A stretch of DNA of 64,000 bases from Bugulina stolonifera. Taxonomy: Eukaryota; Bryozoa; Gymnolaemata; Cheilostomatida; Bugulidae. Each line of letters begins with the position of its first letter. Position 1 is the first letter of the stretch. Position numbers and translations under genes: made by a program. The notes beneath the pieces were generated by a model that was given only the letters and a program-made list of their open reading frames with translations, did no database searches and was not told the origin of the DNA. Where the stretch lies: assembly GCA_935421135.1 (NCBI GenBank), contig OW285188.1:9280733-9344732 (forward strand), written 5' to 3'. Below, one piece after another: positions 35,761-47,800 of this stretch.

Positions 35761-38517
35761 TCATCTTATCTCACGAATTGTTCGTGGCAGGAAACTAGAG
35801 TGGTAAATGCATTTTTTGGCTGATATTGAGGTTGGCTCTCCTCTGGCAGCTGCTCTAGTGGTCATTGTTACCATCTCTCTGTCACCCACAATATCATCAT
35901 ATGCTCTGGATAGAGTGGAATGTTGTTCTTCATTCTGAAGAATCCTGGTCAGTAGACACAGGCGATGGTTTTTTCTTCTATTTTTAAGGGTCCGGATCTC
36001 TAACTGATCTCTCGCCTCTGATACACTGTCAGTACGCCCCCTTAGGTTTGCTATAAATCGTATGGCACTGTTCTGGATGAGTTCTATATCATGGATCTTG
36101 TTCTTAGTTGAAGGGTCCCAGACTACATCTGCATACTCAAGTATAGGTCTGCATATACTTGTGTAAGCCAGTAGCTTGGCCTCTTTTGGAGCATGGTACA
36201 TTAAATGTTTGATTCCTCCAAGTATTTTACGAGACTTTGTGCATTTCTCGTGTATATGCTGATTAAACTTAAGATCTGATTGAATTGTTACTCCTAGGTA
36301 TTTGACGGTTTCTGTCCATTCAAGACATGCAGTGCCTAATTTGTATTGAGGTATGGGTGTTACTCTTCCAAAGTTTATAGCTAGGCATTTCTTTTCATTG
36401 AATGGCATTTTCCATTTTGTAGACCACTCGTGTACAGCGTTGATGTTATTTTGGAACATTTTTGCGTCCTCATTTGTATTTACAGTTTGGTAAAGTAGAG
36501 TGTCATCAGCATAAAGGCTAACTTTACATGACAGCAGGTCTGGAAGGTCATTAATATAGCACAAAAACAAAGTTGGTCCAAGTACAGAACCCTGTGGCAC
36601 TCCTGAGGTTACTGTGCACTTTTGTGAGTTAGTTCCTTTGAGCACAACGGATTGCTGTCTGTCAGAGAGAAAATCATGTATCCAGTTTAAAAGGTATCCA
36701 TTTATCCCTGGTATTTGTTTTAGTTTTTGAAGTAACATTAAATGTGGTACCTTGTCGAAAGCTTTTTTGAAGTCCATTACTATGGCGTGTGTAGTGTGAC
36801 CTTCATTTGCTGCCTTTGCCAGGTCATGATAGGTAGCACACAATTGTGTCTGGCATGACAGCCCTCTTCTGAAGCCATGTTGTCGATGATGAAGTACACT
36901 GTCTAATACTTCATTCAGATGGTGCAGCACAATGTGTTCCATCATTTTGCATGGAATACTTGTTAAAGATATGGGTCTGAAGTTGTTTGGGGACTCGGTG
37001 TCGCCGCCTTTGTGTATTGGTGTTACATTTGCTGATTTCCATTGTTTAGGCAGCCTACCAGTATCCAAAGAACTTTTGTAGATCATTGTCAGACATTTTG
37101 CAGTACCCTCTAGGTCAATGAGCATGTCAGGTTTTCTCAGACCATCTGGCCCAGGTGATTTTCCATTCGGTAACTCACGGATCAGTTTGGCGACCCCCTC
37201 TATTGAGACATCAATGGAATCTTGTACATCAATTTCAACCCTGGAAAAGTCTCCTGCCATGTAACCTACCTGGAACTGGCTCTGAAAGAAAGTGTTAAGC
37301 AACTCAGCACATTGTTCAGGATCCCCTGTCAGATTATCTTCCTTGTCTCTTAAAACTACTTGCACTGGTTTTTTGTTTTTATCAGCCCTTAGTAGCTTAA
37401 AGAAAGGTTTTGAATTTCCTCTCTTCAATGGGCGATATATTCTGTCTGTATAAAAGGTTTTGCGAATCTCCTCTAATTCCTTCTTGCCATTTCTCCTCAG
37501 TTGTCTATACTGTTCGCGATCAAAATCATCAAAGCTGAGTTTCAACTTTTTATGCGATTTTCTAATTCTTTCTCTTATTTTTACAGCTCTTTTATTGAAC
37601 CACTCTGGAACAGAAGGGTGCCTTTGTTTCACTTGCTTCGTTGGAACGTGTTGATCTATGCTTCGCTTCAGGTTTTTGGTAAAGAGCTGCCACATTTTTT
37701 CTGGGTCATTCATTTCTGCTAAAGCATCTAAAGTCCTTTGCATATCCTCCTGGAACGCTTTTTGGTTGGCTTTCCTGTACAACTTGAGGGTACGTGGTTG
37801 GTTTGAGAAATTTATGGTTGGGTTTCTAAGATAAGTGATAATTAATGAGTGATCACTAAGACCTGGGGTTATGATTTCAGTATCATATATGGCTCGTGGT
37901 TGATTGGTGCAGATTAGGTCTAGTGTGTTACCAAGAACATGTGTTGATCCAGTGATTAGTTGTGTCATCCCATGACTATGCAACACATTAAGAAAGTCTT
38001 GATGTATCCTCCTGTTTGTGGCTGACGGCTTCACTTCTCCTTTGTTCCAGTCAATACCTGGAAAGTTCATGTCTCCAACAAACAATATTGTGTGTCCCTG
38101 GTACTCCTTCTGCAGATACTCTAAGATGTCATCTATGACATCTGTGTTTGGAAGATGTACGTGGGGTCTGTAGTAACAGCAGATGACTGTTTGCGGTCGG
38201 ATTTTTATTGCTATCACTTCTTCTGTGTACTTACTAAGGTCTACTAATTTCGGATTTAATTGGTCCCACACAGCAATCATAACTCCACCACCATGGATGC
38301 TACGATCTCGGCGGAACACTGTTCTGTTCTCAATTGGTAGGGCATTACTGCTGGGTATAGTATCATCTAGATGTGTTTCAGTGAGACATATAATATCAGA
38401 CTCCGTGGTGAGAATCTGTAGTTCTGTGGATTTACCTTTAACAGATCTAGTGTTGGACAGGAACATTTTTAGCATTCTGTCTCTCTCTTCTGTTGAACTT
38501 GTTTCATTTGTTTCCAT
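35761..38517 (-). CDS. LINE ORF2: AP-endonuclease plus reverse transcriptase
   Basis: 918 residues, uninterrupted. N-terminal APE-type endonuclease: SNTRSVKGKSTEL and ICLTETHLDD near residues 20-52, VGDMNFPGIDW near 147-157, and the catalytic SDHS near 221-224. Reverse transcriptase follows: fingers with GLRKPDML and the F-R-P-I-S-L-T-S block, then HGFRRGLSCQTQL, AIVMDFKKAFDKVPH, SGVPQGSVLGPTLF and the catalytic SLYADDTLLY. The C-terminal end has YRPILEYADVVW-like and FLPRTIREIR blocks typical of CR1/L2/Jockey-group proteins; no RNase H is present. It provides target-primed reverse transcription. The ORF is complete and all visible key residues are present. The first ATG (38517) overlaps ORF1 by 49 nt; a second in-frame ATG (residue 15) overlaps the ORF1 stop. 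Confidence 0.95.
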   Translation of the reverse strand: METNETSSTEERDRMLKMFLSNTRSVKGKSTELQILTTESDIICLTETHLDDTIPSSNALPIENRTVFRRDRSIHGGGVMIAVWDQLNPKLVDLSKYTEEVIAIKIRPQTVICCYYRPHVHLPNTDVIDDILEYLQKEYQGHTILFVGDMNFPGIDWNKGEVKPSATNRRIHQDFLNVLHSHGMTQLITGSTHVLGNTLDLICTNQPRAIYDTEIITPGLSDHSLIITYLRNPTINFSNQPRTLKLYRKANQKAFQEDMQRTLDALAEMNDPEKMWQLFTKNLKRSIDQHVPTKQVKQRHPSVPEWFNKRAVKIRERIRKSHKKLKLSFDDFDREQYRQLRRNGKKELEEIRKTFYTDRIYRPLKRGNSKPFFKLLRADKNKKPVQVVLRDKEDNLTGDPEQCAELLNTFFQSQFQVGYMAGDFSRVEIDVQDSIDVSIEGVAKLIRELPNGKSPGPDGLRKPDMLIDLEGTAKCLTMIYKSSLDTGRLPKQWKSANVTPIHKGGDTESPNNFRPISLTSIPCKMMEHIVLHHLNEVLDSVLHHRQHGFRRGLSCQTQLCATYHDLAKAANEGHTTHAIVMDFKKAFDKVPHLMLLQKLKQIPGINGYLLNWIHDFLSDRQQSVVLKGTNSQKCTVTSGVPQGSVLGPTLFLCYINDLPDLLSCKVSLYADDTLLYQTVNTNEDAKMFQNNINAVHEWSTKWKMPFNEKKCLAINFGRVTPIPQYKLGTACLEWTETVKYLGVTIQSDLKFNQHIHEKCTKSRKILGGIKHLMYHAPKEAKLLAYTSICRPILEYADVVWDPSTKNKIHDIELIQNSAIRFIANLRGRTDSVSEARDQLEIRTLKNRRKNHRLCLLTRILQNEEQHSTLSRAYDDIVGDREMVTMTTRAAARGEPTSISAKKCIYHSSFLPRTIREIR

Positions 38518-39405
38518 TCCCCCGACCCTTCTTTCTCTTGTATCTCCATATTTCTCACACGGTATTGTATTGAGGTATTTTCCTCCCTGAGCTTCTTAAC
38601 TTCTTGTCGCAGTTGAAATTGCTGGCTTCTAGTCTCCTTGCTTTCATCTAGTTTGCAGTAAATACCCTTCTCTCTCAGTGATTGGTTGTTAAATCTTTTA
38701 ACAAACTCCCATTTAGATTGTTCGTCCTCAAATCTCACCTTAATGGGACGTTTCTGTTCATCACTTTCTTTCTTTTTCCCAAGTCTGAAGGCCTGGGCTG
38801 GTTGGTTGCTTCTGGTGAAGCATTCCATTCTCATCAGGTCTTTTATTTGTTCCATTGCTGTGTTGCCATCCTTCTCAATGACACCAGTGACTATGGCGTT
38901 ATTCTTTCGACTTTCTTCTTCTCTAATTTGGTGGCTTTTTTCCATCAGTGATTTTGCTTCTATAGCAATTTTTTTTGCTTTTATCAATGTTAACTCGGTT
39001 TTGGATGAGCACATCGGACCACTTTTTCTCCATCTCACTCACTTTACTATTATGTTCAGCGATTTCCTTCACCATCTTTTCTATGTTGTTGATTTGTTGG
39101 GTTATTTTCGGATTTAAAGCTTGATCTTGATTTTTTTCGTGATGCCCTTTAGTTTTATTATTCATGCAGTCAGAGCACTTCCAACTTACCCCTCTGTCTG
39201 CAAGCTTTGTTATACATATTACATCAGCTGGCTGCAGGTCTTGACATGCTCCATGGTACCACTTACTACAAGTATCACAGGAAATCCATTTGGTAGCTAC
39301 CTTATTCCTTGTTCTTCCCTGTTCTGTACACTCGGACTCTTTGCAAGTGCCACATTTTTCTTTTCCTGATTTCGATTGAGATTGTTGATGCTTTGTCATA
39401 TTCAT
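38469..39405 (-). pseudogene. LINE ORF1 with PHD finger, single frameshift at an A8 run
   Basis: The first frame (39405 to 38923) starts MNMTKHQQSQSKSGKEK and carries a PHD-type zinc finger: CGTCKESEC ... WISCDTCSKWYHGAC ... WKCSDC. It then forms a coiled coil. At a run of eight A (minus strand, plus-strand about 38969-38976) the reading frame must shift by one base to continue into the second frame (open to 38469). That frame contains an RRM-like/ORF1-type block (RPIKVRFEDEQSKWEFVKRF) and a Gln/Lys-rich C-terminus. ORF1 proteins of this group bind RNA and assemble the retroelement particle. One extra A in this copy, a sequencing error in the homopolymer, or programmed slippage would all explain the break. 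Confidence 0.82.
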
Positions 39406-39829
39406 ATTAGTATTTTCAGTTTGGTGGCAACAATATGAATATGTATTTCAAATATGAATTTTATATACGACCCCCTAACACTTGGATTTGTTTTTAAAAT
39501 AGTTTTTCACTAGAGGCAATCCCTATTTTAAACAATTTTGATCCAAATTTGGAATAAAATTCAAACCAGAAAATTTTTGCGTCCGTCGGCCATGAAAACG
39601 TAACGTATTTACAATTACAATCTTTGCTATAACCGTATTATTTTTGCATATTTATTTTATATTATAATTAACTGTTAATAAATATTTATTCATTTGTTGT
39701 ATTATTTATTAAAAAATTGTATTATATTCTATTAAGCCTAATATCCCGCCAAAATATCCCTCTATCCTTACCTCAAACTGCTACTTGGAGCCCACTACAA
39801 TCCTCCCAATGAATCCCTGCATTTACTGA

Positions 39830-40410
39830 TAAACATCCCACTTGTCAGCCTTCTCCACACAAAAGAGAGACTACTGATAGTTCAAGGATTAGTAAAAATT
39901 GGTAAAACTGATATGTTAACAAACACCCCTAAAAGCCCTCTCACCAAGTCTTTCATAGCTGATGTGAGGAAACTAATACCTCGTTCTACTCCACTCAATG
40001 GTACACAATCCAACGATATCTCAAAAACCAAGATAAACAGATGCATACAGAAGGAGTGGCTAAGACAATGGAGAACTCATCATAGAGATGGGATATGCCC
40101 ATATGGGTTACTCTCCGACCTGCACCTGGAACATGTATTCCAATTCCCTCTGCCACTGAACGGCAAAAGAAAGGAAATAGGCGCTCTATGTGACCTGCTG
40201 ACTGGCCAAAGTAGACTCCAACTGTTCCAGTATAGAGCAAAGCTGAGCTACAGCCCAGTGTGCACATGCTTACAAGAAGAAGAGTCGGCCCACCACTACC
40301 TCTATGTTTGTGCAGACTACCTCACGGCCAGAAAACTTACAAATCCAAAAACCGATGAATGGTGCTCAATAATAGCCTTTCTCTGCCTCACCAAGCGGCT
40401 CATGTTCTGA
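39830..40410 (+). pseudogene. retroelement C-terminal (RNase H-tail-like) fragment
   Basis: The plus-strand frame contains IQKEWLRQWRTH, GALCDLLTGQSRLQLFQYRA and a CCHC-type knuckle CTCLQEEESAHHYLYVC. This is the pattern found after the RNase H or RT domain of several non-LTR retrotransposons (LTGHxxL...C-x-C...E-x3-H-x4-C). There is no RT upstream in this orientation and the neighbouring LINE is on the other strand, so this is an independent truncated insertion. Coding identity is moderately supported; the clade is not assigned. Confidence 0.5.
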
Positions 40411-41139
40411 AGACTTCACAGGGGACGGCCCTGGTCATGTTACTCGCCTGTCACAGAACAGCTCCTGAGACATGGATGAGCGGTGACTAGTGACTGGGGC
40501 CGCCTGTTGCAAAGATTCTGATATCACAGCCGCTGATACATCTTAAAGTAGATGATCATACAGAAACACTAAACTAAATGTTACAGAATCTCATTCCTTT
40601 AAACCTCATTTTAGATACTTTTTCTGACAATACTCAAATCATTCAGTTTAATCGCCATGCTCAACATACATGTATATAGAAATGTATATATTTTCTTTTC
40701 CCATAGCTAACCCGTATGTTTCTCTTAGCCTCCAAGTAATTATATGTATATATTACTAACCACTCACATTTCATCCTAGTCTGCAAATAGAGGCCATTAT
40801 TGTATTTTATTATTATTATATTTTATCATTATCAAAATAAAAGAGTTCATCATTAAATTCAATTTATAGGCTATTTATTATTAATAGCCTAGTTACAACG
40901 ATTCAACAACAATGATGAATAAGCCTTTCAATTTAATAATACCTCTTACGTCTTATCGTCATTTCAGCACAAAGAGTGGTTGCAGGTTGTTGTTACTAAT
41001 ATATTTGACTTATAACCTTGACAAAGTGTGGTTTATAAAATGCAGTCTGGTTTTGAATGTTGCTGGGTTATATTTTGTCTATTCATGTGTGTGTTTCATG
41101 CTATATAATTTGATAAATCAATATCTGTCAGTCCTGTTT

Positions 41140-41475
41140 TCATACCTCCGTAAAGCTTTGTGTCCTTGCTTTGTCCAGATCCAGCATTTTCCTAGTCACC
41201 TATACGCTATCATTCTTTTTCAGCATATCTATCCACCTTATTGATTGCATCTGGATTTTCTCTATTTCCTTTTACTCCTTCTTTGGATCTGGCAACCATA
41301 CTGATGAGATATATTCTAGTATGGGGCGATAATAGTTTTGTATAGTGTTAATCTTGTGTTTTGGGTAGTAGGCCTACCATATAGCTGCCTTCTCAGCATA
41401 TCTAGCCTTCCATTTTCCTTCTTAGACATATTTAGCACATGGTCATTCCAATTCAGTAAATGACAAGATTGATAG
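41140..41475 (-). pseudogene. decayed LINE reverse-transcriptase C-terminal fragment
   Basis: Minus-strand translation, with one frame change near 41336 and several stops, gives WNDHVLNMSKKENGRLDMLR, then LTLYKTI, YRPILEYISSVWLPDPKK and IEKIQMQSIRWIDML. These match the thumb/post-RT region of CR1-like ORF2 (the same region reads YLGV..., SICRPILEYADVVWDPSTK in the intact LINE at 35.8 kb). Diverged and dead. Confidence 0.75.
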
Positions 41476-41838
41476 AAGCAGCTTATTTGTATAGTGATGC
41501 AAATATAAGATTGTATTTAATTAATACATTTAGGTCATATATAATTAAGTGCTTCACTGTCAACGTTGTCATTTGTTATAGGAGTCAAGAAGTAAGAAAG
41601 CATTATTTTACCGTGCAGAATTCTTAACGACAAAGCAATTTAATATTTAGCTATCTGGTGAAAATATATTTGGTACAATTGGTCATTCATAAACCCCTTT
41701 TATATACTAGGTCTATTGTCGTATTGCACAAACCCTTTTTATAGTAATCACATGCATGAGGCAGTCTACCCTTCCTCTCATAGAGAGGTTTTGAGATTCT
41801 ACCCAGATCCAGATGCATTAATTACTTTGCCATGTAGA

Positions 41839-44800
41839 ATGAGTGAGCAGGATGCAGCCAGTAACCCTCCCTCAGAATGTACAGAGGGCTTGGAGGAAGA
41901 TACGACTGTAAAGACGACATCAAAGTCAAGAGCCGGTCGTGTGAGAACATCTACTACTCCCATTGATCAGCAGCAAGCCTCAAGTATGCATACTTTATGT
42001 TAACTCGTTGCTCAGAAAATTTCAGGCATTTTATCAGGTATCCTCTTTGACCATATTTATTAATTTGTTTTATTTTACAATGATTAGCTGGGGACCAAAG
42101 ACGACATTCTACTAGATCAGTCAAGAGGAGAAAATTTGATGATGAGCTTGTGGAAAGCAGTTTGAAGAATAAGCAAGAAAAACAGAAAACAGCGTCTAAA
42201 GCTGGCAGCGATATTTCATTGGCGGGAGAGGGAAGCATTAAGGTTTGTTTTGTTACTAATAGAGAGTACAGTATAATTCGCTAGTAGTCAAAAGAAACCT
42301 TTCATTAATATGTGTTGCTTGTTTATTTCAAATGTGTTTATAAAACTACATGTATATCCAAGCATTCTGCCTATTAGACAAGTACGACTATTCCTCTTTA
42401 GACTCACAGGATCAATAGGCCAAGTTCTAGATCACATTTCACCTTTACCACTCCTACCTATGAATGGTAGATCACGAGGCTAATAATAAGATTAAGTCTA
42501 TTCTAGTAAACTGGTGAAGTCTGTCACTAGTAGTAACAGTGTTGTCTACTCTGTGTTATACAGCTGGAAGCTGTAGACTCCTCATCCAATATCTCACAAA
42601 CTTCAACAACTGGAAGGACAACCAGATCTGCTACCTCATCCACGGCACTCACTGCTTCTAACCAGGACAAGCCAAGCACTTCTACCGGTGAAGCATCCAC
42701 ATCCAAGTCTGTGGTGGTGGAGAAGCGTAAGGTATGTCAAGTTTGTCCATGTATGTCAGATCATGTGACCCAGGGTTTCATACCTTACATGAAAAAATTC
42801 ACACAGCAGTACTGTGTGCGTTTCGTATATGTACATTAGTCGTTCGTTTCAGTACCTGATTACTATACTTTCTGCAAGGCTGTAAAGTACCCACATCTGT
42901 TTAGGACAAGTGATGAGTTCGTTTTAGAGTTATCAGGCAAATAAATATTTCAGTCATACTACAATATGGCATGTAAAATCCATGTGGCCCCATCTTCTAC
43001 TACTGAAACCTTATAGCATTACATTGACCTAGTACTAGTAAAGAGGTATTCTATAAATAGTAAACTATTTTAGCACTGTTTAAATCTGTGCCCTCAAATT
43101 ATCAATGCTGTGATATCGATGCATTGTATGGCACCATTATAACATAGTATTCATAGATGACTTGATTGAATGCAAAAGTAAGTCTTCATGATTGGTGAAG
43201 TAATGTTGTTTATGTGGTTGTTACTAGGCAACCACTAAGAACACAGCGAAAAGTAAGGCCAAGGTAAAGTCAAAGAAAGTGACGACACCTGCGCAGGTAA
43301 ATGCCATGAAAAATCTGGGTAGATGGAAGCCACAAGATGATCTCTTACTTATAGAGGCTGTACAACAGGTAAATAGTACACAGTATGGTGTGTACCGTGT
43401 ATACAGTGTGCACTATTCACAGAGTTGTCTTATCATGCTCACATTTGTTGTCTAGGTTCTATGTGTACTCACAGGTGGTACTTGATATCAATATGTGTAA
43501 GATAGATATCAGTGTACATGTATAATAATAGGTGACATAAAGCTGTGGAATGCCGAATTACTTCTACACCTAGTAGATGCATGTACATTACTTATAGGAA
43601 TAGTATAAGGGCACATGTGATTGGTTTGTTACATACAGAATCTGATGTGATTATGCTACTTACTATGCTAATTACATGTATGATATTTTGTCATATTGCC
43701 TAGAAAGTACAATAATAAATATTTGATTGTATGTACCACTGTATGCTGACAGCAAATATAATATGGTTCAAGCCATAAAAGTCTAGGAATTGTAGCCTAT
43801 GCTTACACATTTGGAGGTGAAATATAAATTAATGTGTTTTAAAATCAATTGAAAATACCAGAAATACTCAGTTATAAATAGGCAGCCTCTATGGTAATGT
43901 TCTGTAGACGTCAGATCTGAAGAGTGTTCATGTTGGAGTGAAGTTCTCATGTAACTTTAAATTGAGGGAAATAGAAGATCGATGGTATACACTACTCTAC
44001 AATGAAAAGATTTCAGGGTATCACAATTTTTCATCTTCCTTGTGCAACCAAAATAATTTCAATTCTATGTTGTTGGGTCTACTAATCCACTTGTGTGATG
44101 CTATGTAATCACTGTCTCTGCTGCAATTCCATATGCTATATGTCACTGTACTTGTTTATATCTATGCTATATACGCCATGTCTATGTCTATGCTATACAT
44201 GTCACTCTACTTGGCTGATTTGGTCCAAAGTAATTAACAGAAGAATCATTCAACTTTCAGGCTGGTATCATTCTAGTGACATCTAATTTCAAGATCTACA
44301 TGATTGTATTGTAATAGTTGTGTACATGCTATTACTTCTCTATTTGTTAGACTAGCAATGGCAGCGATACACCAACTGCCATATGACGAGGTAATACGTA
44401 TCCAATCTAAAGCTCTGTTCAGTAAGCAAGAGGAAGAGCTGCTCAGTACTGTCACAGTTGTAAGTCATCTCCCTTGTCTTGCTAAAATATCACATGAATT
44501 TGCTCCAAAAAATTGGAGTTTTCACAACTTTCATGTGGTCTGACAAAAAACTATGGTTATCTTTATTGCCATGGTTGGCTGTTAATTGTTACCCCCAGCT
44601 TGAGATACCATCGATTTTACACTGACCTGAAAGCAAGACTTCTTTAAACTTGGCAGAGGTCCAGGGGTTCTTCCTTGACCTCTGGTATGGTGATGTGTCA
44701 CTCAGTCATGTAATCTTCCTTTCTGATAAACGGCATCAGATTTGAAAGAAAGTATATAACTAGATAATTTATTCTACTGCATGTGCAGTGTACATGTACT

Positions 44801-47800
44801 GTACACATAGTTGGTGGTGGTGTCAGCTATTTTTAACCCTCACTTAAAACAGATGGCCGATGGCATAGTCTCCCATTTCATATATGGTGTATATCTTCCA
44901 TTGACCCCTCAAAGTGCATACCATATCTAGGTAGGCTGACAAGTTATACAGCAATGATATCTTTCGTTACCATGCAACCAACTCTAACTTTATAGTTGTT
45001 ATAAATGTTGAGGTGCCACTCTAAAATATATCAATTTGAAACATGAAAGTAGATAGTTTGATTAGGTGTGTAAAGTTCCCACTATTCACTTTTAATAAAT
45101 GGCGGATTATGTTTGTGATGATGACCTGAATTAGCATATTAGAATAATTAGCTACACCTTTTATATAGCACTTGGTGTAATGAATCATCTAATGTAATAT
45201 TATATCAAAGTAATACTATAATAGCATTGTAAAATAACAGGTAGACTTAATACAAGCAGCGTTATGTCACGGGCCAATAAATATTTGATTAAGCTTATGT
45301 TACAGTTAAATAAAATTCCTTAATTTAATTGATGTCAGTCAAATTTAATATTATAAAAAATATAATTTAGTTACCAAGAATTGATCAAATTTTACTCTTT
45401 ACATTTTCGAGTACAAACGTATAATATAAACTAATGCTAGAATAATTATATAGACAAGTTTTTGATGAACATAAAGCTGTTCCCATGCACTTGGAATGTT
45501 CACACTACATTAATTTATATGAAATGGGTGATTATGTAATTGCACAATGCTGCTACCACAATCATGGCTAATTCAGTTAATTTATCTGAATGTGTTGGTC
45601 GGTAATTTGGGGGTGTGAGTTGACTTGAGAGGATTTATGAGAGCTCAATGACATTGTACTGTGGTGCTGAAGGTCCCATGTCCTAGTGGTCCTAGTTTAT
45701 GTTACTTATGCTAGGATCGATTGTAGAAAACTTTGACATATTCTCATGGGGTAGACAACTCTAAACCATAGAGTTAATTCCATCATGTTACTCAGACTGT
45801 TATCTGGAGCATGCTACAAGATTGTGTACATTGTTACCAAGTTAGTATATGAGTGAGGGGTGGAGTTGTCCTATCCATCAGTAACAACCTTAGATACAAT
45901 ATAGTATATAGGATGTGTTACATACATACATGCACTATATAACTATACACTTTACTCTGCCGTACAATGATGTACATATAGGTAGCTGCAGCTACCTACT
46001 TATGCACATACATATACATATCATATACCTGGCACCTGACTTCGTACTCAATTACTGATGCAGGTTCTTGAAATATTTTTCTGAAAAATTAACACCCAGG
46101 CTCTAAAATATAATACTGCCACATTCTTTCACCTGACAGATATGCATGTTCTACACAGTATTTATGAGTGGGCTGGGAGATCAGCATTTAATATCCCATG
46201 GTGACTCTCCTCTATAGCCATTTCAGGATGTAAATCATTACCACAATTCAGCTGAGTTTGACACTTCCTGCTAGTATTTGATACACATCACTTGGTTATA
46301 ATTATTCGAAGCATTTGTCTTACACATAGGTTTACATGTCGTGTAAACTTGAATATCAATTTTGTAGATTTTGTTTTATGAAACTATTCTGTATTTCTAT
46401 AAAAAGAGCTTTAGGATTATAGATATATCTTCCCACGCTAATAGATGGCCGATATCTGTGTTGAAAATCTAGCCTGTGTACCATATGAAGTATAAAGTAC
46501 ATGATATAGATTTAGTTAGTAGTTGAGGCCCAAGGATCTTATTACTCTCAGGCTATATTTAAGTACACTTCAACTTTGTTGGTTTCTGGTTAATTTATTT
46601 TATGAGTCATCGCCCTGTTGGACTAAAGCCCAGTAGTTAGTTATACAGTTAGATGAAAATTTGCATAGCTGTAAAATGTGAATAAAGAAATTTTAGAATT
46701 TTATATACTATTTGCATGTTTGTGCACAGATTTACCAAAGTTGTTTTATGGCCCAATTTGTTATGCAATCTATAAGCACATAGCTTGGTTCCTTGTTTTA
46801 CTGAACTAATTTATTCACATTCCTGTTGATAGGAACCATTGTATCAATGGCTGAAATAGTTTTAGTTAATCACATTCTGCAGTATGCTGAAGCTGGTCAT
46901 GTCAAGCATTTATGCTTCGGCTATTTTGTTCTCATCTTCGGAAAATTTGAAGAATTCTTTATCTCAATGTTTTAATTTCACTTTGTCATTTTACCAAATT
47001 GAGTCGCCCAATCGAAAATGTTGTCGAGCTTTATCTTACATAAAAACTGTAACATACATGTACATGTAATGTACATTTTCAAACTAAATCTAGTTGCACA
47101 TTGTATCGTCATGATTTACATGTATATTGTAGGCTAGTCAGCCAACACAAGGCACATTCTCCGAACTACTAAAGGCAAACACTGGGAAGTTCCACAAAGT
47201 CCGAACTTCTAAGACTCTTCATGAACATTGGTTACTAATGAAACAGTACCATCTCCTCCCTGACCAGTCTGTGAGTTGACTGCAATATAACATTTAATAT
47301 TCATCTATTACTTGTCCTCAAGTGTCCTGTCAGTGATGGTAAAGGCTGCATTGTTTGCATCATTGATTACTCTGGGCTGGACCCAGTTCTGTGCCCATCT
47401 CCTGCAGTCCTATAGTATCCATGTCAGCAAATGAACAATTAATCATTGGGCCACTCTCCCACCCACTGTTATCTTGTTCAGTTTAAATGTACATGTTACA
47501 TGTCACTATTAGGTTATTGAACTAAATATTTTATATTTTAAGTATCTACTTGCTCTTGAAAAATTTATATACGATGTGTGTTCTACTAAACCAATGTCCC
47601 TTTAGATTTAAAATTGGTCTAAAATATCTGAAACTGAAGGGGCTAAAAAGTTACTTACCCTGAGAATGGAACTAGAGATTAGTTGCTATATATAAGAAGG
47701 GCTCTCACCGCATTGGTTAGGTATTGTTGTCCTTCCAGGTTCAGCCACTGCCGAAGAATGACCATATATTGAATTTTTCTGACGCTGAAGATCTGTTAGA

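Larger units (their letters stand above)
35605..39440 (-). mobile_element. CR1/L2-like non-LTR retrotransposon (LINE), nearly full length
   Basis: Two overlapping ORFs on the minus strand: ORF1 with PHD finger (39405 to 38469) and ORF2 with endonuclease and reverse transcriptase (38517 to 35761). After ORF2 a short 3' UTR ends with TCTGAGGTA repeated near 35611-35640, the kind of short 3' tandem repeat used by CR1-clade elements instead of poly(A). The 5' limit is not defined. Only one coding lesion, an ORF1 frameshift, is visible, so the insertion is probably young. Confidence 0.85.

Noticed and set aside
38183..39117. Plus-strand frames of 80-143 codons
   Set aside because: Antisense shadows of LINE ORF1 and ORF2.
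44460..47132. A nested gene in the long MCRS1 intron
   Set aside because: Frames of 60-79 codons have no splice or composition support.
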